From Apodospora peruviana (Eukaryota; Ascomycota; Sordariomycetes; Sordariales; Lasiosphaeriaceae): a stretch of DNA of 64,000 nt. A program made the position numbers and the translations under genes. The notes below the pieces were generated by a model. That model saw only the letters and a list, made by a program, of their open reading frames with translations, did not search any database and was not told the origin of the DNA. The DNA lies in contig JAUEDM010000001.1 of assembly GCA_033439685.1 (NCBI GenBank), positions 1,488,001-1,552,000 of the forward strand, written 5' to 3'. Each line of letters starts with the position of its first letter. Within the stretch, counting starts at the first letter, position 1. Of this stretch, positions 9,251 to 19,356 are shown in pieces.

Positions 9251-10116
9251 ACCCCTTGTGGCTCTGTAGAGCAACGGACACTCTTGTGGTCCTTGTGTTG
9301 TCGAGGACACCCATACACAGGTTGTTACAAAAGGCTTATATATAAAAAGCTTACGGCTTTTCTTTTTCTTCTTTAGTTATAATTTAAGTACCTTTACTTT
9401 TATTTTATACCTAAAACTATCTATTTTTGCCTACTCCGCAGGCTTACGAGCCTGCGGTTTGAGTTTGGTCCTCGTAGTATCCATTATGTGGCCCTGCTCG
9501 TCTTTAATAGGAAACGTCTTACTAAACTGTAATAGTTGTACAAGTACTAGCCGTTGTGTCCGCCACTTACTACTGCAGGTATTTATCTTACTACGGTGCC
9601 TCTGATGGAAACTCTGATGCTTTGATAGTAGAGCTGGTATGCTACTAGTGGGTCTAAATATACGTTTGAGCACAATGTATATTGGGTCTGTATTTCGGTT
9701 AACTTAACAGTCTTTTCTTGTCCAAATACAGCCTTGGAAGGGACTTGCACTAAAGTTTAGATCCCGATAAAAACCTACAGTCTGATAAGATGATTCCTAC
9801 AGTCCGGCGAGACCACCTCTAGTCAAGAGCCACGAAACCAAACATGCTGATCCTCCGTTTACAGCGCGAATCCCGAAACAACCAGATCCTTGAATTACTT
9901 ATAGCGAGCATGAGTCTTGAAAGTGCATTTTTGATCAAACCTTATAAATCCGAAAGAAAACTAAAAAGAACCGAGGTATCAAACACGCAAATTGCGCCAT
10001 CGAAACAAGCCCAACAATCCAGTCATCAAGCCAGACGACGGGGGCCCTTGAATCCGATCCATCAAAAAAAAATGCAGAAGAAACGCTTCCCGTAACTAAC
10101 CATGCCCCCTTTACAA
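9251..10116. other. AT-rich repeat-like spacer after the retroelement
   Basis: No gene is supported. The stretch includes TATATATAAAAAGC near 9340 and long AT-rich runs to about 9850. It may contain the rest of the element's 3' LTR or a different worn repeat, but no ends could be defined. The rhodopsin-domain gene converges on it from the right. Confidence 0.5.
9436..9457. repeat. Perfect inverted repeat, 9-bp arms with 4-nt loop
   Basis: CCGCAGGCT and AGCCTGCGG are separated by TACG, giving a GC-rich hairpin inside otherwise AT-rich DNA. It could be a transcript hairpin of the adjoining repeat; no function is assigned. Confidence 0.6.
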
Positions 10117-11614
10117 TTACACATTCATCTTGTGAATGCCATCCTTCTCCGTGACCATCACAGTAGCAGCAATAGGCTCACTCCTTGGCCGCGACGGCGG
10201 TTGCAACCCGCCTTCCCGTTCCTCGTCAGCGTCCCGCGCCTCCTCTTTTATCGTACTAATATCCGTACTCCCACCACTGCTCGTACTACCGTGACTTCTC
10301 ACTGGCGGCGGTACCATTGACGCCATAGCCACACTGCTACCATCTTTCGTTTCCACAACAATCCCGTAATCGTCGTCCAGCTCCATGTACCCGCTCGTGA
10401 CCCACGCCGACGCACCGACACCACCAGCCCGACCTCTGCCCATCATTTCGCTGTCGACAGGGCTCAGCGGCGCCTTAGAGGGCCGCGATCCGATTGTCGG
10501 CGGCCCGCCAACCATCGTGTTCGGGCTGCCGCCATTCGAAGAAGATCGGGTGCCGCGGGACGTGAGCAGACCGGGCAGGTGCTTGACGACGAACGGCTTG
10601 AGGGTCATGACGCAGGCTACAACAATGGCGCCGTTAACCTCGACAGCCGTAAGATAGGTCAGCTCGGCGGCGGACCAGGTGAAGTCCGGGTTCGGGTAGT
10701 TCTCGACCTGGATCAACTGGAGCAGGCGCAGGATGGATATAAAACAGACGATAAAACCCAAACCAAAAACGCCAAAGAGCATGATCTTTTGACGTTTGGG
10801 TAGCATTATCGTCCATACCACCGGCATAGGGAGGAGGAATATCAAAAAGTCGGTGACCATGTGCAGGCCCGTGTTGGACCACCAGATGCTCTGCGGGTGG
10901 CAGTACTGCTTGGGGATGGTAAAGTCCCAGTAGGATTGGAGCGGGATGCAGGCCGTGAATGTGGTCAGCAGCATAAAAAGGTGGCTGATGGTAACGATCA
11001 CCAGCAAAATCTGGCCGGCGCGGCGTGCCCACTTGAATGCGAAGAGGTGGATGTAAAGGAGGAGGATCGAGATCTTGGAGAAGTAAAGCGTGAGGAGGTA
11101 GAATAGAATTCCGTACCACGCTGCCTGTGGGGGTGTTAGCCGATGTTGATCCCGGAGTTGCGGTCGTAGGTGGGAAGAGAAAAACATACCCTCGCCCACG
11201 CTATCCCCGACGCCATGTCGGTTGGGTCCAAATCCCAGACATGATGACCAGAGCCACGAACGGCCTCTGCTGAAATGTTAGCTGAGATCAGATGATTGTA
11301 GATTGGGTGTTGACGGACGCTCTACTGTAGCAACGGTAGTCGCCGCGGAAAATATCTATAAAGAGCAAGTTAGCACTGCTCATGAAATGCCATTCTCAGC
11401 CAGATATACTTACCAGTGCTAAGAGGATACTCCAGTCTGTCGGCCCGAGCACACGAATAATGAACCCTCGGGTGTAGAACCGCAACGCGACAAACACGGT
11501 CGATATCGCCAAGCAGACGGCGCCGGAAGCAATGATGTTGGGAACGCGCGAATCATGAGGGAGATCCGGCGGAAACGCCATGGGCGGTGGGGGCGGAGTC
11601 GTTCCGTCGCTCAT
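10117..11614 (-). CDS. Fungal rhodopsin-domain (PTH11-like) seven-helix membrane protein
   Basis: Exon 1 is 11614-11414 (67 codons, MSDGTTPPPPPMAF start, first membrane helix, donor GTAAGT). Intron 1 has GCTAAC and ends TTTATAG at 11356. A short exon from 11355 (IFSAATTVAT) and a further exon to 11190 (EAVRGSGHHVWDLDPTD, ending AIAWAR-like) follow; the junction between them near 11270-11326 is not resolved. The last intron (11189-11125, GTATGT, GGCTAAC, CACAG) leads to exon 4 at 11124-10117. That exon has about five more helices (ILFYLLTLYFSKISILLLYI onward) and a 130-residue hydrophilic Ser/Gly/Pro-rich cytoplasmic tail. The HxxWDL and YFSKISIL motifs match the fungal rhodopsin domain shared by many PTH11-like receptors. 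Ligand and role are unknown. Confidence 0.82.
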
Positions 11615-14390
11615 TGTGGTTCTGAAAAACCGCGGCGCGATCTACTGTCGCCGTCCGAACTGCTGAGCATTCTGTGTTTCTGTTGCCGTCGCTAAGGATG
11701 ACGAACTGATAGCAACAGACTTGTGTTGCACTACCAGTACGACAGATCATTTACAGACGAGACAAAATGCAACTCGGAGAGGTTCCAGGGGAGGGCCCAG
11801 GAGAGGAGCAGACGGGGGAGAAGTACATAGTAATAAGCAACCCGGCCTGGCAGCACCCGGTATCGACGCACTGAGACCCTTATGACATTTGGTTCCAAGC
11901 TCTTCCCGCAGACGGACAGCGGGCTGTTCCAAGAATGGACATCTCCCACACCATGTTATCCATCGAGAGAGGGGCGTGGGTACGGGGCGGGAGCCAATGC
12001 AACGGTTATGGGTGGAGAGAGCGGCCAATGGACCGGGGTGTTGCACTGTTGTCAAGCTGTCAATCTCATGTCGGGTGGCTGGTCCGTCTCTGTTGACTGT
12101 TCACCATCATCGGCAGTCGAGCTGTCTAGTTTCGCTGTGCGTTTTGCAACTTACACTAGGGCTGCAACTCCAGCACACCGTTCGTGAGCACTAGAGCTGT
12201 TCAGGGACCGGTGAGATGCAAGCAATCGGACGCATCAAAGTAACACCCTGTTCCTGTCCCTAGCGAGTGTCAACCATATAAATGGCGATACTAGTATCTG
12301 GAGATAAAGTCGGATGCTCGCCGAATTCCAAGTTTCAGATCGCCGTTTGCCATTAACTCCGTAGGCTAGCCGAGATGACGAGACGACGACAGCGAGGAGC
12401 GCATTGACAATGCTTTCAGCACATACTCATGCGGCTAAGTTTGATGTTTTTGACATATTGAGCGTGGCATATGGGCGGGCGCCGACGCCACGGATTGCGG
12501 TGAACAGGTCGAACATTGTCGCATCATCTCAAATCTTGGAAACGGACGGGACGACGATACGGCGAAGTTGGGAGATGCGGACATGCGGCGATGTTAATCG
12601 GAGATCTGGCGTCGGGGCACATCACACTTGGGAGCACTCGAGCGGCGGGGTTTTGGACGCATTCTCAGCTCTTGAGGAAGGGCCCAAGCGCCGGCATCGT
12701 TGGACAAACTTGATTTCTGTTGTGTATTCCGTATGATAAAGGTGCAAAAGGTGGTGTGCGAAGTGGAAAAGAGATGCAAATGTTGGCCGTCTCGCGAAAT
12801 CAATTCGTTGCTGCATCCCGCAATGCTCGTGCGTGCAGCCGGCCCCTGCAAGCGCACTGACAGCACACGGCATGGTTCAACAACGTGAACGAACTGCCAT
12901 AGCAGACTGCTTATAATGTGGAGAAGGGCGGGGTTCAGGGCAGTTGTGCGGTGAAACCGTGACAGCTGCGAGAGGCAGGCTGCAAAGGACCTCGCGGGGC
13001 AGGCAGTGGCAGGCAGTGGCAGGGAAGGAGGCTAACAAGCACACACCGCATTCCACAAGTTGTGGTTTTGGGCACGCATTGAATCGTTTTCCACAAGAGA
13101 GGTACGGATACGGAATAATGAATGACCATCCACAGACCCAAGACTCTCCAGATTTGCACCGTGGCTTGCAGCTGTTGGACATGCGCTGGGCGCGAGAATC
13201 TCGCTTCGACATCAGCCGACTCATTAAGGACATTTGCCGGGCCAGGCTTCCAAGGAGATTTTGTTCAGCTCTGGTTGCTTGGTGTGGTGAGGTACCATCA
13301 GAACTCGAGTCGAGGTGGTCTGCCGATCTGTCATGAAATTGACCACCATACGGGTTACCACCTGGATAATAGCCAAGGAACGGTCACTGCTGTTGGTGGT
13401 AAAATCGACCCCAACCCGGGCAGTGACCATTCTCGAGACCGCAACACCTTGCAAATGCACGGTGCAATTTTCCCTCACGAATCCAAAGGACGGTATGAGA
13501 AGAGATCCCATCGATTTACAAGCGGTTAATCATAGGCAACGTATTTCACATGGCGCGGCGGTGGTGTGTTGATTCCAAAAGCGATGACTGGACCTTCAAA
13601 GTCGAAGATAGGTGCCCTGACGCCGGGACCGGACCTTTCGGATTACTCCGTACATTTACAATCCGCGCCGTCGCCGCCGCTTTCCCTCCAAGCGGCGCTG
13701 CGGGGCACCGACAGCGACACTCCCCGACGGAGATCTTATCCGCCAAAGTTTCTCCTGATACTCCGTATTAGGTAAGTCGCCGCGCCGCGCTGTGCCAATG
13801 TCGATTCCAGACAAACCCTTGAAACAACGGGGAATCCGGATCGCGCAAGCCACCAACTGTCCGCAACAGCGCGCAACGCGCAACGACCAGCGCGTCCGAC
13901 CGACGGAGTCGACCACAGTAGCAACAAATATGGAACATCCAGGAAAAACGATCGATTGACTGGTATTTATCGTTCTGCCATGGCGATATAATGACGCGCG
14001 CGTCTGAGGCGCAATGTGAAACGGACAGAGTCTGTACCCCTTTCATCCTTGAGGATTCGACGCCGAAGCTAGGCCACGTGAAAGGGACAGCCGCCCTTGC
14101 TGAGCGGCACCGTGGCGGCTCGCACACGCCGACGGGTGTCTGGAAGTCTGCCAGCCTCTGATTGGCCCTTGTCCAACCATATCTCGTTATTATCCTCATA
14201 CTTGTATGGAATATTATAGATGGTGTTATCTTAATGAATGACTCTTTCCGTTGGCCCTCTTGTGCTTTTCTGTCTGTCGTCTGTCTTGTTCAAGTCGGAG
14301 TGCTTGGTAATTACTGCTACTTGCTCTCCCAATCTTTTATTTACCTCCAATATTTTCCTCACATCCGAGAGACAGAGTCCCATTCTGGTT
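11615..14390. other. Intergenic region, no supported gene
   Basis: This 2.8-kb stretch separates the divergently transcribed rhodopsin-domain (minus) and kinase-like (plus) genes. Short frames exist on both strands; the most coding-like is 13118-13336 (plus, 72 codons, HRGLQLLDMRWARESRFDIS), but nothing corroborates it. A two-copy 10-bp tandem repeat (AGGCAGTGGC) lies at 13001-13020. Confidence 0.5.
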
Positions 14391-15524
14391 ATGATGGACC
14401 TGGACACCGCCGAGCGAAGGTTCAGCATCGTCGACTGCGCAATCAGCAGCCCGGGAGAAGACCAGCCATGGTTCACTCTCGGAATCCGCCTCCACGGGAA
14501 ACGTTTCGATATCCGCGTGTCGCCGTCCAACTTCCGCAAATCGCCGTGCCGGACACAAGAGCTGTACAACCACCTCGGGTTCCTGATGGCGGACGACCAG
14601 GACTCAGTCGAGTACTATGACGACCAAGACCAAAGCCGCGACAGATCTATGGACGGCATAGGGTACCGATTCCAAGGCGTCACAGTCTACGATTGCTTCG
14701 CCTGGGCCGTCGATCCATGCTTTGACGCACTCGAACGCCTCGCGCCGCCGCCGCCACGGTCTCTGAAGCTCACCCTGAACCACTTCTACGCAACCGAGTC
14801 CTTCAAGTGCGATCTGTTGGCAGTTGGGGACAGGCTCTTTCCTGGATCAGTTGAGCCGCGTCAAAACAGACTTGAAGATCCAATCCATCAGACAGAACAC
14901 TTGGACTCCGCACTGCCGTGGACGACAACCTCCTTTCCTTTCTTTCGACCCGAGGACGTCCAAGTAATCCACAACTTCGATTCCGGCCCCCACGAAATAT
15001 TTGACTCGGACCCCGAACGCGTGCGAGTAGGCCGCAAAGATCTCTTCTTCAAAGCCCTCGACCCTGACAACAGTCACCTCGACCTCATCGTAAGGCGCGA
15101 AATCGCCGTATACGAAAAGATCGCCGCAAACCCCAACCTCGCTGGGCTTCGCATATCTCGTTTGTATGGCCTCGTGTGCAACGAAAGAAACCAACTGATG
15201 GGCCTGCTGCTCCATCTGATCGACACCGAGACGCCTCTCAGTTGTGCCGTCGGACCGGATACGCCGCAGACGGCGAAAGACAGATGGAGCCGGCAGATAC
15301 GGACTACCGTGGCAGCGTTCCACGAGGCCGGTATTGTCTGGGGAGACGCACACCCGGGGAATATTCTGATTGATGATCACCTTGACGCGTGGATCGTTGA
15401 CTTTGGCGGCGGTTGGACCGAAGGCTGGGTGGATCGGGACAAGGCCGAGACGCGGGAGGGCGATTTGCAAGGCATTGAGAGGATTCTGGAGTTCATACAG
15501 ACTGGCGTTGGTGTTGAATTATAG
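14391..15524 (+). CDS. Minimal protein-kinase-like fold protein
   Basis: The start at 14391 (or 14394) was chosen because the ordered sequence begins MDLDTAERRFSIV; an in-frame ATG at 14238 would add 51 hydrophobic residues. The model has 377 residues. The C-terminal half resembles a kinase: FFKALD (possible beta-3 Lys), REIAVYEKIA (possible helix-C Glu), FHEAGIVWGDAHPGNILID (catalytic loop, D and N present, near residue 310-328) and IVDFGGG (DFG, near 340). The protein ends about 35 residues later, so most of the C-lobe is missing, as in many fungal kinase-like proteins related to APH/RIO-type folds. The N-terminal half (to about residue 200) is not recognised. Activity is uncertain. Confidence 0.75.
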   Translation: MMDLDTAERRFSIVDCAISSPGEDQPWFTLGIRLHGKRFDIRVSPSNFRKSPCRTQELYNHLGFLMADDQDSVEYYDDQDQSRDRSMDGIGYRFQGVTVYDCFAWAVDPCFDALERLAPPPPRSLKLTLNHFYATESFKCDLLAVGDRLFPGSVEPRQNRLEDPIHQTEHLDSALPWTTTSFPFFRPEDVQVIHNFDSGPHEIFDSDPERVRVGRKDLFFKALDPDNSHLDLIVRREIAVYEKIAANPNLAGLRISRLYGLVCNERNQLMGLLLHLIDTETPLSCAVGPDTPQTAKDRWSRQIRTTVAAFHEAGIVWGDAHPGNILIDDHLDAWIVDFGGGWTEGWVDRDKAETREGDLQGIERILEFIQTGVGVEL

Positions 15525-16555
15525 ATCCGCAACCGGTCATTCATAGAGGTGTCTGTATTATAGAATTTTCTGTACGTAGATATTGTATTATTATTAGACT
15601 ATTCAGTGCAGATATTATCAGGCTGGGTCGTTATATTCGTACTTCGCCTTTTCCGTTGCTGGCAGCTCGAGGGAGTCGTTTATTCGTCAGTCAGGCTGTA
15701 ATACTTGGCGTAGATAGACTGTTAGTGTGCTCGAGACCGGCAACGCCGGGTATAGCAGTCGAGAGGAGGTTTTTGCTAGGCGAGACCGGAAAAAATCTGC
15801 CCGGGTGCATCTGATCGACTCGTCGGGGCAGGAGATGGACGTCCGTGCTGTTCCCGCAATACAAGCCGCTGAAGGCCAAGATGGCAACGATGGGCCGATG
15901 GCTCGGTATCACACCTTGTTGGCCAGCTCATCGTAGTGGGATTCTATCCTGAACTTGGAGATCGAATGTTCTGCAAGCTAGGAGGGCGGCAATGTAGATA
16001 TTGCAAATGTGAGAAGTGGAAAGAGGCACTTCTGAGGATCACACATATTAGTTTGTGGGCTATTGTCCCCCTATGAACTAGTTCGGAAGTCTCAGACGGA
16101 TACAAAAGTACCTAGTGAGGGTGATCTGTCAACCCTATGAGCAAAACAGTTGAAGAGAAAAGTGGTAAATCGAAGACTCAGCGTGAAATACATCCGCTCA
16201 GCCTGCAGTCTGCAGCTGATGTCGCCACCATGAGACAACCTGGAACGCCTCTGTGCACAGCCCTGACCTCCAAGATTCAAATGTAGTTGACTCCACCACC
16301 AGATCGGACTGGTTGGCGTACTCTGGGACAACAATCGTGGCATCAACGGCGCTGTCCCGACCCAATCCGATAACCGTGTAAGTGAGCATAATCTCTCCGA
16401 TCTGCATAACGCCCAGTCATCGACAGCAAAGTATATTAAGAGCAAAGAATACTGTTAAGAGGATGAACCTGTCTGAAACTGTTTGTTTCCAAGTTGGCTG
16501 AAGCCTGGAAAGGCGCCGTCGAGTGAGTTCAAGCTTCAACAGCCCGTCGAGGCAT
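15525..16555. other. Intergenic region, no supported gene
   Basis: This is convergent space between the kinase-like gene (plus) and the multi-exon unknown gene (minus). Frames at 15727-15936 (plus) and 16198-16407 (minus) look mildly coding but are short, and the first lacks an ATG. Nothing else stands out. Confidence 0.45.
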
Positions 16556-17140
16556 TTACTCATCTGTAAGGTCCACCTCTATGCGGCCGTTCTGAGTTCG
16601 TCGTGCCTTCTACTTCGACGGGAAGGCGACATCACTCATTGGGGTGGCTTCACGTTTGATGCCGCGGCTGTTGCCAAGTTCGCGGTCATTTTTCAACGGG
16701 GTACCAGCCTATTAGCACAGAACAATTAGTCGTTATATTTACTAGAAATTACCCTGCTGGTCTTTCGAATTTCCGGGGTGGATAAACGGTGCTGGGGGAA
16801 GGAGAAGTCTGGAAGCCTGGTGATAATTACTGTGCAGTGCAACAAAGTCAGGCAGCGCATATATCATCATATATGGATGTATGGAGAGAAAGGAGAACTT
16901 ACCCGTTTCTTTGCAAGGAACTCTCTCACAAACCGTCTGACCTCTGCTTCGCTCATCTCATCCACCTCATCAGGCCGCGGAATGATTGCTTAATCGATAA
17001 GACACCCTACTAGGACGTCAGACCAAATCCACATAGAACATGGGAACATGGGAACATGGGTATGACTCACTCATGGATCGGTAATGGAGCTCAAAGACGG
17101 CAAACGGGCGCCTTTCGGGGTCCATATACCGCCGGGCCAT
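16556..17140 (-). pseudogene. Multi-exon unknown gene with an in-frame TAG near its 3' end
   Basis: Exon A (17140-17071) reads MARRYMDPERRPFAVFELHY then RSM. Its donor is GTGAGT; the 82-nt intron has TCTGAC and ends TTAAG. Exon B (16988-16903) reads IIPRPDEVDEMSEAEVRRFV then REFLAKKR and ends at GTAAGT. The third exon is less certain: a pyrimidine-rich CTTCTCCTTCCCCCAG acceptor gives HRLSTPEIRKTSR. After a GTAATT...GCTAATAG intron the last exon reads AGTPLKNDRELGNSRGIKRE then ATPMSDVAFPSK. Here a TAG (16612-16610) interrupts, but the same frame continues 17 codons to a second stop with NGRIEVDLTDE, an acidic VDLTD-type end common in fungal proteins. Phases of exons A and B agree. The family was not recognised. 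It is either a recent nonsense allele or a gene ending at the TAG. Confidence 0.55.
17036..17059. repeat. Three tandem copies of GAACATGG
   Basis: The 8-bp unit occurs three times without gaps inside the proposed first intron (17070-16989) of the adjacent minus-strand gene. The copies are identical. Confidence 0.8.
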
Positions 17141-17521
17141 CTTTGGTTTCTATGCATAATACTCGGAGTCAAATCTGGTTAGTGATGTGTTAGCGCCGTG
17201 TTTCATGGAGTCAGGTCAGGGCCCCAAATAGATCTGAGGACCTGCTTCGTCACGCAGTCAACTAACTGCCTTGCCTTTAAGCGCCTTTTCGCACACCCTT
17301 TCCGTGAGACCTGGTAGTTTGTCCTGTGCTGCAATGATGTCCCCTCTGATAGGATATTACTTTCAGATACTGTTCCTATTACAACGAAAACGGCCATGTC
17401 ATGTAAACTGGTTTCCCCAATATGATGGACTGGAGCAGAGCGGGAAAAATTATACTTGAGCTGCCTTTGGCATTTTGCCCTTTCCTTGGACACAAGGAGG
17501 CTTCCAATTGTGTTTGTATGC
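17141..17521. other. Short spacer upstream of the multi-exon unknown gene
   Basis: About 380 bases lie between the stop of the DJ-1-like gene and the first ATG of the unknown gene, both on the minus strand. A stop in frame just upstream of 17140 supports that ATG unless a further upstream exon exists (AACCAG at about 17177 could be an acceptor). No other feature is seen. Confidence 0.45.
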
Positions 17522-18289
17522 TTATTTCGCATAGAACTGACCGTGGCAACGCTTTGGATCCAAGTCCAATCCCTCTAAAGACATGGCCGTCACGAATTCC
17601 TTGTCGTACTTCTCGAGACAGTAATTCGCAATCATGTCCAAACCTGTTTGTCATATATCAGTTTCAATTACTCACTTAATTAAACAGATCATGGAATAGA
17701 CAGCAAACTCACCAGCACCTGCAGCGCCCGAAGTCCAGAGCTCACCCTTCCCATCCGCGCCATCATATGGCTTCTCTTCCACCACCCAGCGCTGATCTAA
17801 CCACTCAACCCCAGGACACACCTTCTCCGCGGCACCCAGAAACCCCCTATTCGTAGTACACTTCTTGCCATCCAACAAACCAGTGCTCGCAAGCCAGAGA
17901 CTGCCGACGCAGGTAGTCATCCACACGCGGGTCTTGGTCCACGCCTCCTTCATGAACTTGTCCGCCTGCGGAGGCCGATGGCTCAGCAAAGGGCCACCGA
18001 TGAGGACCAAATCCAAGTCGCGGGGACAATCGTCGTACGTGACGGTGGGCACGAACTTGAGGCCGATTCCCGGCGTGACGTCGGCCGGCTCCAGCGTCGT
18101 GGCGATGTATAGGAACTCGATGTTCACGGCGTGCTCCTCCAAGGCGGCGATCTTGGGATCGAGATGCTTGACCTGGTCCATGTAGCTTCGCGAGAGGTTC
18201 CCAAGGATGTCGATGCCCATGATGTCGACGAGCTGGACTGCCTCCAACATGACGCCGATGCGGAAGGGTTTGTTGGAGGTGGTGGCCAT
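17522..18289 (-). CDS. DJ-1/PfpI family protein
   Basis: Exons are 18289-17713 and 17643-17522, separated by a 69-nt intron (GTGAGT ... CAAACAG, phase 1); the spliced protein has 232 residues. Without splicing the frame would end in an unrelated tail. The DJ-1/PfpI superfamily fold is indicated by the N-terminal strand FRIGVMLEAVQLVDIMGIDI, the central LDLVLIGGP, and the nucleophile elbow TTCVGSLWLASTGLLDGKK with Cys at about residue 127. The second exon (LDMIANYCLEKYDKEFVTAM) supplies the final helix. The family includes proteases, glyoxalases and isonitrile hydratases; this one resembles fungal ThiJ/PfpI proteins of unknown substrate. It is probably soluble and cytosolic, since no signal peptide is seen. 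Confidence 0.88.
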
Positions 18290-19356
18290 TTTGGGGGATT
18301 TGAAGGATAGATGTTGCTTGCTTTTCTTGCTTGTTATTCGTGTATCGATGAGAGAAACTTTATCTATCCTCTCTTGCAGAATTGCTTGCTACATCCTCCT
18401 ACTTATACTACCAACGGTCTCAACTGCATTCTCCCAATTCTCCGTCGTTCGTGCAACTCGATAATTAGGTGCCGACTGCTCGCGGAGAGGATGTTAATGC
18501 ATGTCACTTAAGTGTCTCAGTGGTGCTACACCCGAACAGACGCACGGACTGGCAAGGCAGTGGATGTGTGAAACAACATGCCTGGAATATTAACCCTGCC
18601 GTGCTCCGCGCCGTTGGCCGCCGCGTGTCCTCCGAGAGGTCTCGGCTGGTGAGAATTACATGTGATTGGCTGGATTTATCGGTACCAGGCTTCACCACGT
18701 AGCCCCCAGTAAGCCTCGGGAGTTATCTACAAACTTCACCGATGAGCCAAAGCGCTACTACCACTCCAGTCTCCAGGATGGACGAGTAAACTTTACTCCA
18801 GCGGACAGTTAAGTTGCGCCGGGTATTCCGTGCTGTGTGGAAGGAGGCGGGCTTGTCTGACGGCTCTGCCACTAATACCATGAAACCCGTATAACTACCT
18901 AGTCTATATCAAGTTTTACTACAAAATAGGGAAATCTGAACTGTTACTAAATCACCACATTGTATTACCTTAGATACTAGATTATTCACTGTAGAAATTC
19001 GAACCTTCCGCCGGGTATCATTTCAACACGTAAATGCCAACAAAACTCCTCCAAATTCCCGCCAATACCAAGCACAGCTAAAGGAACTCGTTTCCCAAAT
19101 ATTAATTCCTTGCTCCTTTCTGGTATCGGCCCCAAGTGGTAGTCTGACGCAATGTTTGAAACAACCCAACCAGCTTCTTTCTCTTATTCTAAACTTGGAG
19201 TCAATAATCTCCAAGAATAAGAACCACCCTTCCTGAACAAGGGGAAAACAGCAAGCAGGAACAGAAGCAATGACGAAGTAGACCAAGAACCGTCCAGTCA
19301 TTATAATACAGCCAAGACAATTACACCAAACAAGGAAGAGAAAGGGGAGCGATGAT
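18290..19356. other. Intergenic region, no supported gene
   Basis: This contains the promoter side of the DJ-1-like gene and the 3' flank of the Rtc1 gene (both minus strand). It has a pyrimidine-rich leader around 18300-18460. No coding stretch or repeat was identified. Confidence 0.5.

Noticed and set aside
13001..13023. AGGCAGTGGC repeat as a minisatellite
   Set aside because: Only two full copies are present, too few to be distinctive.
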